Assembly: GCA_023412175.1 (NCBI GenBank)
Contig: JAEYOB010000638.1
Span: 1-25,042 of the forward strand
Reading direction: 5' to 3'
DNA length: 25,042 bases
DNA from: Pseudomonadota bacterium
GTDB taxonomy: Bacteria; Pseudomonadota; Alphaproteobacteria; Azospirillales; Azospirillaceae
Below, piece by piece: positions 17,261-24,986 of the stretch. Position 1 is the stretch's first letter. Every line of letters starts with the position of its first letter. The position numbers and the translations under genes are program-made. The notes under the pieces are model-generated. The model was not told the DNA's origin and searched no databases. It saw only the letters and a program-made list of their open reading frames with translations.

Positions 17261-18400
17261 TCAGCCGGCGTGAGCCGCGTGGCTCGGCTCCGGCAGCGCC
17301 AAGCCGGCATCGGCCAAGTAGGCGTTCAGCTCGCCGGTGAGCCGCGACAGGTCCTCCGGGCTCTTGGCCTCCGCCCGCGCCACCAGGACGGCCTGCGTGT
17401 TGGAGGCGCGCAGCAGCCACCAGCCGTGCGGGCGCAGCACCCGCACCCCGTCGACCTCCGACATCTCGGCCTGCTCGGTCTTGAGCCGGGCGCGAACGCG
17501 CTCGATGACGCCAGCCTTCTGCTCGTCCGCGCACGCGAAACGGAGCTCGGGCGTGTTGACCAGCCGCGGCAGGGTGTCGAACCACTCGGCCAGCGAGCCC
17601 GGCAGCCGCGAGACGATCGACAGCAGGCGCACCGCCGCGTACGTCGCGTCGTCGAAGCCGTGGTAGCGGTCGGCGAAGAAGATGTGCCCGCTCATCTCGC
17701 CCGCGAGCGGCGAGCCGATCTCGGCCATCAGCGTCTTGATCAGCGAGTGCCCGGTGCGCCCCATGACAGGGCGCCCGCCCATCGTGGCGATCTGGTCGAA
17801 CAGCAGCTGGCTCGCCTTCACATCCGCGATGATCGGCGCGCCGGGACGGTTCTCCAGGACCTCCTTGGCCAGCAGCACCATGAACTGGTCGCCCCACAGG
17901 ATGCGGCCGCAGCCGTCGATCACGCCCAGGCGGTCGCCGTCGCCGTCGAAGGCCAGCCCGAGGTCAGCCCCCTCGCGGGCCACGGCCTCCTGGAGCTGCC
18001 CCAGCGTGTGCGGGTCGGTATGGCCTCGCCGAAGAACGGCTTGTTGCACAGCATCATCTTGAAGCCGTTGTGGTCGGGCGGGTTGTGCGAGCCGGTGACC
18101 TGGATGGCCCCCGCCGCGCCCATGAGCTTCTGGGCGAAGTACAGCATCGGCGTGGGCCCGAGGCCGATGCTCACCACGCCGGCCCCGGTGGAGAGGAGCC
18201 CCTCGACCAGCGCGCCCTCGAGCTCGGGCGACGAGAGCCGGCCGTCGCGCCCGACGCACACGCGGCCGCGCGGCTCGGCCTGGAGCACCAGCGTGCCGAA
18301 GGCCTGGCCGATGGCGTAGGCGTCCTTCGCCGATAGCGTCTCGCCCATGATGCCTGCGGATGTCGTACTCGCGCAGGATGGTCGGATGGAACTGGTGCAC
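17261..18400 (-). pseudogene. manB: Phosphomannomutase/phosphoglucomutase, frameshifted and internally deleted
   Basis: The gene opens with GTG at 18400 ([14 protein letters not shown]) but loses frame at about 18355, where one extra base follows the Asp-Ile-Arg codons. Dropping that base gives [18 protein letters not shown] and the catalytic-serine motif [16 protein letters not shown] in the second frame. Near 18015-18028, after KPFFGEAI, the reading returns to the first frame at [12 protein letters not shown] and the metal loop [10 protein letters not shown], then runs to a normal C-terminus (RASNTQ phosphate loop). Intact relatives have roughly 85 more residues between the KPFFG and DGDGDR motifs, so a deletion of about 250 bases (3n+1) is inferred. 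The product would need phosphomannose interconversion for manC. As read it cannot be functional, unless the defects are assembly errors. Confidence 0.8.
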
Positions 18401-18415
18401 GTGCTCTATTCCCCC

Positions 18416-20431
18416 TCAAACGGCCGCGCCGGAGCGTGTGAGACTGGCGGTGCCATTGCCAAGAAGCGCCGCGTATCCCGCGCCGACCGCCGCCGGCGCG
18501 TAGGTCGCCGCCGTCAGCTTCTGCCCCTGCTTGGCCAGCCGCTGGCGCAGCCAGCGGTCCTCGACCAGCCGCCGCATCCACCAGGCGGCGTGCGCCACGT
18601 CCGGCTCCGCCCACAGCTGCCCGCCGGCGAACGGGTATTCCTCCGGCGACACTTGGCGCAGCCGGTGGTCGACCAGGGCCGCGCTGCCCGGCGTCGTGAA
18701 GTCCATGTTCCCCGAGAAGCCGGTGACGACCACCGGCTTGCCCAGCAGCATCGCCTCGGCGATCCCCCGCCCGAACCCCTCGGCCCGGTGCAGCGACACG
18801 AAGCAGTCGCACGCCCGGTAGAGGTCGAGCACCGCGCCCCGGCTCAGCGTCTCGCTGATGATCGTGATGCGCCGGTCGGCCTGCGCCTCCTCCAGGAGCT
18901 CCTGCCAGACCGGGCTGTCCGGCGTCGCGCGCATTGCCTTGACCACCAGCCCCACCGGCTCGTCACCGAGTGGGAAGGCCTCCTTGAAGGCGCGCACGCA
19001 GGCCTGCGGGTTCTTCCGGGCCAGGCTGGACAGGACGTCGAAGGAGAACACGAAGAGGAAGCGCCGGCTGGGCAGGCAGAAGTCGCGCCGCGTGAGTCCG
19101 TCTGTCGCGTCCACCGTGACGGCCATTGGCATGTGCCGCACCGGCTTCGGGCTGCTTTTCGCGTAGGCCTCGTAGGTGTAGCGGCTTGAGGCCCAGACCT
19201 CGTCCACGAGCTCGTAGGCATGGCGCCACTCCTCGGGCCACTCCGGCAGCACCCACGGCCAGTACCCGATGGTCCGGCGCCCGTCGAACAGTGCCGATCC
19301 CTCCACCGCCGCGAGGCGCGCCGTCTCGATGCCGGTCGTGCACAGCAGGTTGACCGCATAGGGAAGCTGGTCGGTGATCAGCGCGTCGACACTGTCGTCG
19401 CCCTGGCACACCTCGCGCCCGGGCTCGACGTTGTAGAGGCTGAAGGGAATGCCGGTCGCCTGCATGGCGAGCGCCGCCATGCGGACGTCCTCGCCGATGC
19501 CGAACTGCCCGCGGGCGTAGCCGATCAGGTTGACGCCGAATGGCAGGGTGCCGTGGCTCGTCTTGATCGCGGGCGCCGCCACGGTCGCCGGCGTGGCCAC
19601 GTCCGCCAGCCGCTGGAGGATGGGGTACTGTTCCGTGCCCTCGGCGCGCGCCCACTGAGCGAACTCGGGGTTGAGTGGGTTGGGGAACCGCGCCTGGATG
19701 GCGGCGTCGGTCGACCAGATCATCGCCAGGACCGGCGGCAGCTCCGGAGCGCCCGGGGCCGGGACGAGGAGAACCTGCGCCTGCTGCTCGTCCACGAGGT
19801 CTTCCAGCCGCGTCTCCGCGAGCCCGTGCGTGAAGTACCACACGACGAACGCCATGCGCCCGCCCGGGGTGTCCAGGGGGAAGGTCTCCTGGAGGTCCGG
19901 GCGCCGCAGCCACACCTGCATCATCAACCGGGTGATCGGGATGGCGCCGCCGACCGGCACGCGCTCGTCCGGCTCGTTCAGGAAGCGCCTTTGCTCCTCG
20001 GTGAAGAAGCGGGCGAGGCGCAGCTCGGCTGGGCCTTGGGTAAGGTACCACCAGACGAACGCCTGCTGACCCTCCGCCGTGCCCAGGTCGAAGGCGCTCC
20101 GCAGGTCGGGCCGCATGGCCCACGCAAGTCTCATGAACGGGGTTAGTGTCGGGCGCACCTCGGGCAGGGCCTCCGCCGCTGGCTCGGTCAGGAGGTCCTG
20201 GGAGATGGTGAACTCGGCCTCCGCCAGCGCGCGGTACTCGCGCGCGCCGTTCAGCAGCAGCCACCACTCGAAGCGCGCCCGGTCGCCGTCGCACAGCTCG
20301 CGCAGGTCGGGCCGGGTCAGCCAGATCGTCTTCTTGACCTCGTCCAGCCGCGTGCGCGCCGACGCGCTCGTGCGCTCGGCGTCAGCATCCGACGGCTCGG
20401 TCGAGGGTGTGTGGTTCACGGAGACATCCAT
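18416..20431 (-). CDS. GT4 glycosyltransferase with four N-terminal RPDL repeats
   Basis: A 671-residue soluble protein. Residues about 34-275 hold four degenerate repeats of 60-70 residues. Each carries a hydrophobic-Trp strand, RPDL (at 40-43, 107-110 and 177-180; lost in the fourth), an FxWW or VVWY segment and an hxxGxxE turn (for example FVWWYLTQGPAE). Residues about 297-650 are a GT-B transferase: FGVNLIGYARGQFGIGE at the start, FVFSFDVLSSLARKNP, the donor-site E-x7-E pair E551/E559 in EGFGRGIAE, and LLGKPVVVTGFSGNMDF. It should transfer a sugar from a nucleotide donor. The repeats may bind glycan or partner proteins. It is the first gene of the minus-strand locus and ends 16 bases before the mutase pseudogene. 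The ATG at 20431 lacks a strong ribosome site, so the start is tentative. Confidence 0.87.
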   Translation of the reverse strand: MDVSVNHTPSTEPSDADAERTSASARTRLDEVKKTIWLTRPDLRELCDGDRARFEWWLLLNGAREYRALAEAEFTISQDLLTEPAAEALPEVRPTLTPFMRLAWAMRPDLRSAFDLGTAEGQQAFVWWYLTQGPAELRLARFFTEEQRRFLNEPDERVPVGGAIPITRLMMQVWLRRPDLQETFPLDTPGGRMAFVVWYFTHGLAETRLEDLVDEQQAQVLLVPAPGAPELPPVLAMIWSTDAAIQARFPNPLNPEFAQWARAEGTEQYPILQRLADVATPATVAAPAIKTSHGTLPFGVNLIGYARGQFGIGEDVRMAALAMQATGIPFSLYNVEPGREVCQGDDSVDALITDQLPYAVNLLCTTGIETARLAAVEGSALFDGRRTIGYWPWVLPEWPEEWRHAYELVDEVWASSRYTYEAYAKSSPKPVRHMPMAVTVDATDGLTRRDFCLPSRRFLFVFSFDVLSSLARKNPQACVRAFKEAFPLGDEPVGLVVKAMRATPDSPVWQELLEEAQADRRITIISETLSRGAVLDLYRACDCFVSLHRAEGFGRGIAEAMLLGKPVVVTGFSGNMDFTTPGSAALVDHRLRQVSPEEYPFAGGQLWAEPDVAHAAWWMRRLVEDRWLRQRLAKQGQKLTAATYAPAAVGAGYAALLGNGTASLTRSGAAV

Positions 20432-20876
20432 CAGGCAAGTGTTCGGTGCCGTGGCCGGAGGCTACGGTGCGATCATGCGCGAATGCGCAGAGGAGTGCGG
20501 TGGGACGGCCCTCCGGCGCTGCTTTCGGTTTTGGCCGGAGCCCTTGGTAGCCATGATCCGCTCAGCACTCCTCGGGCCCTCGCCCCGCTGTTTAAGAGAC
20601 CAAAACATGAACATGCTTTGCAAGACATGCCCATGACGAAGGGGGCAAGACGGTTGCCGCAGCGACGGCCCAGCCAGTATCTCTTGGCAATTTCGCCGAC
20701 GTCGCAAAGTCCACTCAACGTACTGAGCCATCGAGGGGGACCAGAGGAAACGGCATCAGTATTTCGCAGGGCGCCAAGCGCTGGGCGCGCTCGGCAAATC
20801 TGATGGCGAATCTTCTTAAGCTGCACTCTGGATGGCAGGGCGCTCACTCACCTGGGGCGCGATTTGGCCCGTCCCC

Positions 20877-20905
20877 TTGACCGCAGCGGACAAAACGGCG
20901 ATATT
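20877..20905 (+). promoter_or_regulatory. Antitoxin-toxin promoter (TTGACC-N17-GATATT)
   Basis: TTGACC (20877-20882) and GATATT (20900-20905) are separated by 17 bases and lie 30 bases before the antitoxin ATG, with transcription expected to start near 20912. The -10 lies inside a GACAA/TTGTC inverted repeat, consistent with autorepression. Confidence 0.55.
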
Positions 20906-20921
20906 GTCGGACACTCTTGTC
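20889..20921. promoter_or_regulatory. Candidate antitoxin operator, GACA/TGTC repeats
   Basis: Two adjacent inverted repeats occur here: GACAA-N10-TTGTC (20889-20893 / 20904-20908) and GACA-N4-TGTC (20910-20913 / 20918-20921). They cover the -10 and the expected start of transcription. Ribbon-helix-helix antitoxins usually repress their own operon from such short repeated palindromes. Confidence 0.5.
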
Positions 20922-20934
20922 ATGGAGGCTGCCG

Positions 20935-21357
20935 ATGAGCGAGATCGATAAGGCGCCGGAGCGAAACCGCTCGATATTGGCTGCTTCCAAAGAAGTGGGG
21001 CGGGCCGGAGCCCCCCAGGCCAAGCTTGGGTATTTTTCGGCGAAGAGGCACCTGGTGCGGTCGCGCCGCGATGAGAGCAACCGCCACGTCTCTGCGGAAA
21101 AAGGCAGCGCCGACCGCGTCAGCCGCGTTCTACAGCAGGCAGAGGCGGAGGGGCTCGTTGGGCGCGAGAAGGACACCAAGATCAGCGGGCGCGTGAACCA
21201 CCTCCTCATTGAGCGCGCACGCGCCAATGCGCACATTGAGTCGACAACGGACTTGATAGAGTACGCCCTCGCAAAAGTAGCCGTCGAGGACCGCTACGGC
21301 GACTGGCTGGCTGACCAGGAGGGAACGGTCAGCCCGGAGTTGGACCTCGACATCTAA
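20935..21357 (+). CDS. Ribbon-helix-helix antitoxin of a VapBC-like pair
   Basis: A 140-residue protein. The C-terminal part (about 81-130) has the pattern of a ribbon-helix-helix regulator: a KISGRVNHLLIERA strand-helix start, then STTDLIEYALAKVAVED, then YGDWLADQEGTV. The N-terminal 80 residues are basic and polar with no recognised domain, an extension beyond the 70-90 residues usual for VapB-like antitoxins. GGAGG (20924-20928) precedes the ATG by 6 bases, which fixes the start. It should neutralise the PIN toxin encoded 4 bases downstream and, with it, repress the shared promoter. The pair is inferred from order, spacing and the toxin family. Confidence 0.8.
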   Translation: MSEIDKAPERNRSILAASKEVGRAGAPQAKLGYFSAKRHLVRSRRDESNRHVSAEKGSADRVSRVLQQAEAEGLVGREKDTKISGRVNHLLIERARANAHIESTTDLIEYALAKVAVEDRYGDWLADQEGTVSPELDLDI

Positions 21358-21361
21358 ACGG

Positions 21362-21931
21362 ATGAGCGCGTTCGACCTCCAGAAGATCCTGCGATGGGTG
21401 AAGCCGTCCCGGTGGACGGCTTCACTTTCACGCCGCCCGGATGAGGATCTACCATTCGCGACGGAGTCCGACCTTTCCGGCGGCGAGCTGCTGCTGGACA
21501 CGTGCGTCTACATAGACGTCCTGCAGGGGAAGGCGCCGCCGGTCGTCAAGGCACTCCTCCGCAGCCGGCAGGTGAACCACAGCTCTGTCTGCGCCGCTGA
21601 AATGACGCACCTTCTCGGCGCCCTCAATCCCCAGCACCCCGACACGCCGGCGGCACTTCAGAAGATTGTCGAGGTGCTTGAGAAAATGCCGGAGCACCGT
21701 GTCTATACGCCGACACCCGACATGTTCGCTGAGGCTGGGGTGCTGGCTGGCTTGCTCCACCGCGTCAACAATCACCCGAAGGGCAGCGAGGGGCGACTGC
21801 TCTGTGACGCGCTGCTCTTCCTGACGGGCAGACGGCTTGGACTCACGGTGCTGACCGGCAACGTCAAGGACTTCGACCTGCTGAGCCAAATCCTCCCGCA
21901 GACCAGCTTGCTCTTCTATCGGCGCGATTAG
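21362..21931 (+). CDS. PIN-domain toxin (VapC-like ribonuclease)
   Basis: A 189-residue protein whose PIN domain begins at LLLDTCVYIDVLQG. The metal-binding acidic set is visible: D46, E80 (AAEMTHLLG), D149 (LCDALLFLTGRRLG) and D170 (LTGNVKDFDLL). VapC-type toxins cleave tRNA or rRNA with magnesium. The first 40 residues are an extra leader, since most VapC proteins carry the first aspartate within about 10 residues of the start. The start codon has almost no ribosome site and lies 4 bases after the antitoxin stop, so translation is probably coupled. Both members carry N-terminal extensions, which may mark a distinct subfamily. Confidence 0.85.
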   Translation: MSAFDLQKILRWVKPSRWTASLSRRPDEDLPFATESDLSGGELLLDTCVYIDVLQGKAPPVVKALLRSRQVNHSSVCAAEMTHLLGALNPQHPDTPAALQKIVEVLEKMPEHRVYTPTPDMFAEAGVLAGLLHRVNNHPKGSEGRLLCDALLFLTGRRLGLTVLTGNVKDFDLLSQILPQTSLLFYRRD

Positions 21932-21979
21932 GTCTATCGTCGACCAAGGAAAAGATCCTGGTGCTTCACGACTGAGCCT

Positions 21980-21994
21980 AATGCCAAGGGCATT
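21980..21994 (+). terminator. Small hairpin after the PIN toxin
   Basis: AATGCC (21980-21985) and GGCATT (21989-21994) form a perfect 6-bp stem with a 3-base loop, 49 bases after the toxin stop. Only a short T-rich stretch follows, so termination is possible but weak. Confidence 0.3.
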
Positions 21995-22129
21995 TGTAGA
22001 ATGCAATGATCTCGGTGTCGCCTACGGCTTGCGGATCGGCGCGCTACACCGGACAAAGGCAAAAATGAAGAAATGCCATGCCGCTTGGCGATGCGCGTGC
22101 GTAGCCGCGAATGCGCTGGGGAGCGGACG

Positions 22130-22230
22130 AAGCGGTCTCACCCGCAGCTCGGCCTGCGGCCTCGTCTTTCTTCATCCATTCCTGCATAGCGGTCAGCCAC
22201 CGGGCTATCCTCCCTGTAGCGTTTTGCCCG
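22130..22230 (-). pseudogene. Possible remnant of a second Rpn-family gene tail
   Basis: Read on the minus strand this stretch encodes LTAMQEWMKKDEAAGRAAGE. It aligns with PTVAQEWIKQGKAEGRAEGK of the neighbouring intact Rpn nuclease. At DNA level ATCCATTCCTGC is identical (22174-22185 and 22487-22498) and the next bases remain similar. No upstream domain or plausible start is present, so it would be a decayed fragment. Chance similarity in a low-complexity region cannot be excluded. Confidence 0.3.
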
Positions 22231-22260
22231 CTCTGGCGCGTGGCATTTGCGGGGCGGGGG

Positions 22261-23238
22261 TCAGTGTCGCGGAACGTTATCGAAGATGGCGTCGGGCGAC
22301 GATGCTGTAGCCGCCTGCTTGATAAGGGGACGTAGGTCCTCCTCCGACAGCTTCAGAAGGCGGGTGCGGACGGCATCATCCACCGAGCCGAAGCGGGCCT
22401 CCAGAACATCGAGGATGCTTCCCAGCAAAGCTTCGACCCGGCCCTCGGCTTTGCCCTCGGCGCGGCCTTCAGCCTTACCCTGTTTGATCCATTCCTGCGC
22501 AACGGTCGGCATCAGTTCACCCTCCCGGCCCGGTTTCGCCCGCGCCACCGCTGAGGTCAGCGTCTCGGCGGTCGTGTCGTACACCCTGGCAATATACACC
22601 AGAACCTGGATTTCCAGAGCGTCGCCGTCGGGCAGATCCCTCAGGACCCGCTCCAGAACCTCGGGCGCCACCCCCTTCGCAAATGCGTACTTGAGCGCGC
22701 CCAGGCCGGCGCGCAAGGCCCGCTCCCGCGACAGCCGCTCGTAGTCAATGGGGCCGAGGTCACGCAGGACGTAGCGCAGGTCGCGGACGTAGGCGAGGAC
22801 CTGGTCGTCAGCGTCGACACACTCCAGTACCGACGTCGGCACCGTCCAGGGCCGCCTGCCGTGATAGAAGACCAACGGGATGATCGGCGGCAGCGCCGCC
22901 AGCTTGGCCGCGTCGCGGCCGGCGTAGCGATCCCAGATGCGGACCATGTAGCCGAGCAGCTGGAGCGGCGTGCGCGGATCGGGCGCGCTCTTGTGCTCCA
23001 GCAGGACGTACAGCAGCACCGGCCGGCCATCGCGCAGGGCGACCTCGAACAGCCGGTCGCTTTGGCTGTCGCGCAGATCCTCGTCGACAAAGGTGCCATC
23101 AAGCAGTGTCGGCGGCACGTCGGTGAGCAGCGCGGCAAGATCCGGCGGCAGGTACTCGCGGATCAGTATGCCCGCCCGCCCTACGTCGTCGACCAGGGCT
23201 CGGAACAGGGCGTCATGTGGGGTGCTCGGGACTGACAT
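22261..23238 (-). CDS. Rpn-family PD-(D/E)XK nuclease (transposase_31 type)
   Basis: A 325-residue protein of the Rpn / putative transposase YhgA group, DNA endonucleases reported to promote RecA-independent recombination. It opens with the typical TPHDALFRAL (6-15). The PD-(D/E)XK core follows: D61 in SQSDRLFEV and E81-x-K83 in VLLEHKSAPD, then QLLGYMVRIWDRY and IPLVFYHGRRPW. The C-terminal region carries the family's charged repeats (EGRAEGKAEGR) and a helical end (LKLSEEDLRPLI). The start is taken as ATG at 23238, where the conserved region begins; a TTG at 23268 is an alternative and no good ribosome site precedes either. These genes move and multiply within genomes without classic terminal repeats, and none was seen here. 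Confidence 0.85.
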   Translation of the reverse strand: MSVPSTPHDALFRALVDDVGRAGILIREYLPPDLAALLTDVPPTLLDGTFVDEDLRDSQSDRLFEVALRDGRPVLLYVLLEHKSAPDPRTPLQLLGYMVRIWDRYAGRDAAKLAALPPIIPLVFYHGRRPWTVPTSVLECVDADDQVLAYVRDLRYVLRDLGPIDYERLSRERALRAGLGALKYAFAKGVAPEVLERVLRDLPDGDALEIQVLVYIARVYDTTAETLTSAVARAKPGREGELMPTVAQEWIKQGKAEGRAEGKAEGRVEALLGSILDVLEARFGSVDDAVRTRLLKLSEEDLRPLIKQAATASSPDAIFDNVPRH

Positions 23239-23340
23239 CGGCGCCAGGACCTGGGTGTCGGGAAGCAAGCCGGAGAAGATCAGATTGACCGGCCTGCTGC
23301 AACGCGTATCGGATCGTCCCCTGCGTCGACATGGGCGGGA

Positions 23341-23480
23341 GCTTCCCCTGCCTCCCTGTTGGCGGAACGCTCAGGCAGCACGCCTTGAGACAGGGAGGAA
23401 CGGGACGCTTCAGCGTCGGATCGAGCGCCAAAGGCCTTGGTCCGATTGCATGACCGTTTGCAGCGGGAGGCAGGGGAGGC
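23341..23480. repeat. Nested inverted repeats
   Basis: GCTTCCCCTGCCTCCC (23341-23356) recurs inverted at 23465-23480 with 15 of 16 bases matching. Inside, CCTCCCTGT (23351-23359) pairs perfectly with ACAGGGAGG (23390-23398), and CTCAGGC pairs with GCCTTGAG within that loop apart from one bulge. The RNA of either strand could fold into a branched stem. Confidence 0.5.
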
Positions 23481-23541
23481 TTCGGCGGTCTTGCCCCTGT
23501 GCTTCCTGTGCATCCGCGGGTTCCGTTCGGTGTCTGTCGGC

Positions 23542-23557
23542 ACTTTGCATGCAAAGT
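23542..23557. repeat. Perfect 16-bp palindrome ACTTTGCATGCAAAGT
   Basis: A fully symmetric 16-base site, AT-rich relative to its surroundings and flanked on both sides by CGGC in direct orientation, 215 bases before the start of the orphan gene. It could be an operator or a replication/recombination site. Nothing in the window identifies the binder. Confidence 0.6.
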
Positions 23558-23620
23558 CGGCCATCGCGTGAACAGCTATGTGTAGGGCGATCGTCGTCCT
23601 GCACCGGCGGCCATCCCTAC

Positions 23621-23657
23621 AGGGGCAGTGGAAACGCAAATTTCCGCCACTGCCCCT
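23621..23657. repeat. Strong 11-bp hairpin
   Basis: AGGGGCAGTGG (23621-23631) pairs perfectly with CCACTGCCCCT (23647-23657) around a 15-base loop rich in A and T. No T-run follows on either strand, so it is not a standard terminator. It is followed directly by a long pyrimidine-rich tract. Confidence 0.6.
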
Positions 23658-23771
23658 CATTCCCCCCTCTTTCTCTCCGATCATCTCCTCTCCCTCTCCT
23701 GAGTGGGTTGATCGCGGTACGGCAGGGCACGGGGTCGCCGGGAGGATCCAACTCTCACGCGAGTCCACGAC

Positions 23772-24986
23772 ATGACCACCACCATCGGCACCCCCGGCGG
23801 CGCGACGACGACCGACGCCCTCCCGAACCTCCTGCTCGACGCGGTCGAGTTCGGCCTGGAGGCGGACCTGGCCAGCGAAGGCGGGCCTGCCACCGATGAA
23901 TTCGTGCATCGCCTCTGTCAGGTGCCCGGCGTCAAGCAGCACGGCAGGGCGATCACGAGGGCCGGCACGCGGGCCTTCGACCTCTCCATCCCGGTCAAGG
24001 GGGCCGACGGCACTCTGCTGGGCACCGCGTCCGCCTACCTCGTCCTGATGCCGATCGGGGGGAGGATCGTGCTCGGCAGCGGCAGCGGCGTGCGGCTCAA
24101 CCTTCAGCGCCTCCTCCGCGCTGATCTGGGGCGGAAGGGCTGCGGGCCTGCCGGGCTGGACGGCAACGACAATGTGACCGGCCCGCTGGGCACCCGCGGG
24201 CCGAAGCTGCTCGTGCGGCAGCTCCGGCTGGCTGGGGCCGCCGTGGACGGGCTCGTGGATGCCCTCAACGGCGCGCTGCCGGCGGACATGGGCGCCAAGC
24301 GGCAGAGACTGTGGTTGCGCTCCGCTGAGGTCTGCCGCGACCTCGCGTCGCCCGACGCGGTCGGCGAGGTCCGCGCGCTCCAGCGGACCTGCCTCGCCGG
24401 CTCGGAGTTCAGGGCGGCGGACTGCTACATCAGGGGGGCGCTCGACGAGCGGGGCGTCCCCGCCGTGCGCTGGCGGCAGTCGGACGATGGGCCCGTGTTC
24501 AAGGCCTACGCCAAGCGGTCCGACCTCACCCGGCTCGAGGTCGCCTACCCGCAGCGCGGCGCCATCAGGAGGATCTTGGGCGCGGACGAGGCCGAGCTTG
24601 GCGGAGCAGAGGCGGTGCGCCTGCTGCGGGGGTTTGTGATGACGGTGGCCGGGGGAGTCGACGAGCTGGAGAGGCACGTAGCCGAGGCGCGCGGTGCCAA
24701 GACTGACGGGCTGGTGACAGACTTGGTCCTGCATCTCGCCCCTTTGGTCGCCCTGGCGGCGGGCTCGCGTGTGGGGCCAGGCCGCCCACCGGCGGCCCAG
24801 ACGGTTTCAGAAGCCCGCGCGGCGCTGCGTGAGTTGATCGAAGCGCGCGTGTACCGCGCGACGGGAGCGAGAGCGAAGGGCGGGCTCCGCGCGGTGCTGA
24901 ACGGGCTCTCCGGTGACAGTGGCCCGCTCCGGCGCGGGGGCGGGCGCGGCACGGTGTTCACCGTCCGGCCAGGCCTGGTCGGGTAG
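23772..24986 (+). CDS. Unknown 404-residue protein, faint resemblance to phage/plasmid Rep
   Basis: An open frame of 404 residues with no signal peptide or membrane helix. I do not recognise the family. The best clue is FKAYAKRSDLTRLEVAYP (starting near residue 240): a K-x-Y-x-K turn followed by L-x-R-x-E-V, as in replication initiators of some single-stranded phages and plasmids, where the tyrosine and lysine sit near the nicking site. An earlier segment reads GSGSGVRLNLQRLLRADLG, then GLDGNDNV. The C-terminal half is helical and Ala/Arg-rich. No partner gene follows within the window. The start is weak: GGGAGG lies about 26 bases before the ATG, so a different start is possible. The frame is the only long one here with biased high-GC codon use, so it is likely real. 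The Rep idea is tentative. Confidence 0.6.
   Translation: MTTTIGTPGGATTTDALPNLLLDAVEFGLEADLASEGGPATDEFVHRLCQVPGVKQHGRAITRAGTRAFDLSIPVKGADGTLLGTASAYLVLMPIGGRIVLGSGSGVRLNLQRLLRADLGRKGCGPAGLDGNDNVTGPLGTRGPKLLVRQLRLAGAAVDGLVDALNGALPADMGAKRQRLWLRSAEVCRDLASPDAVGEVRALQRTCLAGSEFRAADCYIRGALDERGVPAVRWRQSDDGPVFKAYAKRSDLTRLEVAYPQRGAIRRILGADEAELGGAEAVRLLRGFVMTVAGGVDELERHVAEARGAKTDGLVTDLVLHLAPLVALAAGSRVGPGRPPAAQTVSEARAALRELIEARVYRATGARAKGGLRAVLNGLSGDSGPLRRGGGRGTVFTVRPGLVG

Larger units (their letters stand above)
20432..20934. other. Gene-free stretch between polysaccharide locus and toxin-antitoxin pair
   Basis: About 500 bases with no reading frame I can support; the short frames here are unremarkable. 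It should hold the promoter of the minus-strand locus, but I found no convincing -35/-10 pair for it. Three ACATG copies (20605-20609, 20611-20615 and 20625-20629) surround CTTTGCAAG. The last 60 bases hold the antitoxin promoter described separately. Confidence 0.5.
21932..22260. other. Gene-free stretch before the Rpn nuclease
   Basis: About 330 bases with no supported intact gene. It holds the small hairpin at 21980-21994 and, on the minus strand at about 22130-22230, a stretch resembling the tail of an Rpn-family protein (listed separately). Confidence 0.5.
23239..23771. other. Gene-free stretch rich in inverted repeats
   Basis: About 530 bases between the Rpn nuclease and the 404-residue orphan, with no supported gene. 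It holds an inverted pair at 23341-23356 / 23465-23480, a hairpin at 23351-23398, a perfect palindrome at 23542-23557, a strong hairpin at 23621-23657 and a nearly pure pyrimidine tract at about 23647-23700. Confidence 0.6.

Noticed and set aside
17159..17897. Extension of manC upstream to give a 733-residue fusion
   Set aside because: The added part is a shadow of the mutase gene in another frame, and a strong ribosome site precedes the ATG at 17159.
20462..20847. Small minus-strand frames between the glycosyltransferase and the antitoxin gene
   Set aside because: Short, overlapping, basic low-complexity products without ribosome sites or family features.
23280..24734. A 484-residue minus-strand frame covering the inverted-repeat region and the orphan gene
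   Set aside because: Low-complexity His/Pro/Gln/Arg composition and no motif. The opposite-strand 404-residue frame has a more protein-like composition, though neither was confirmed by homology.
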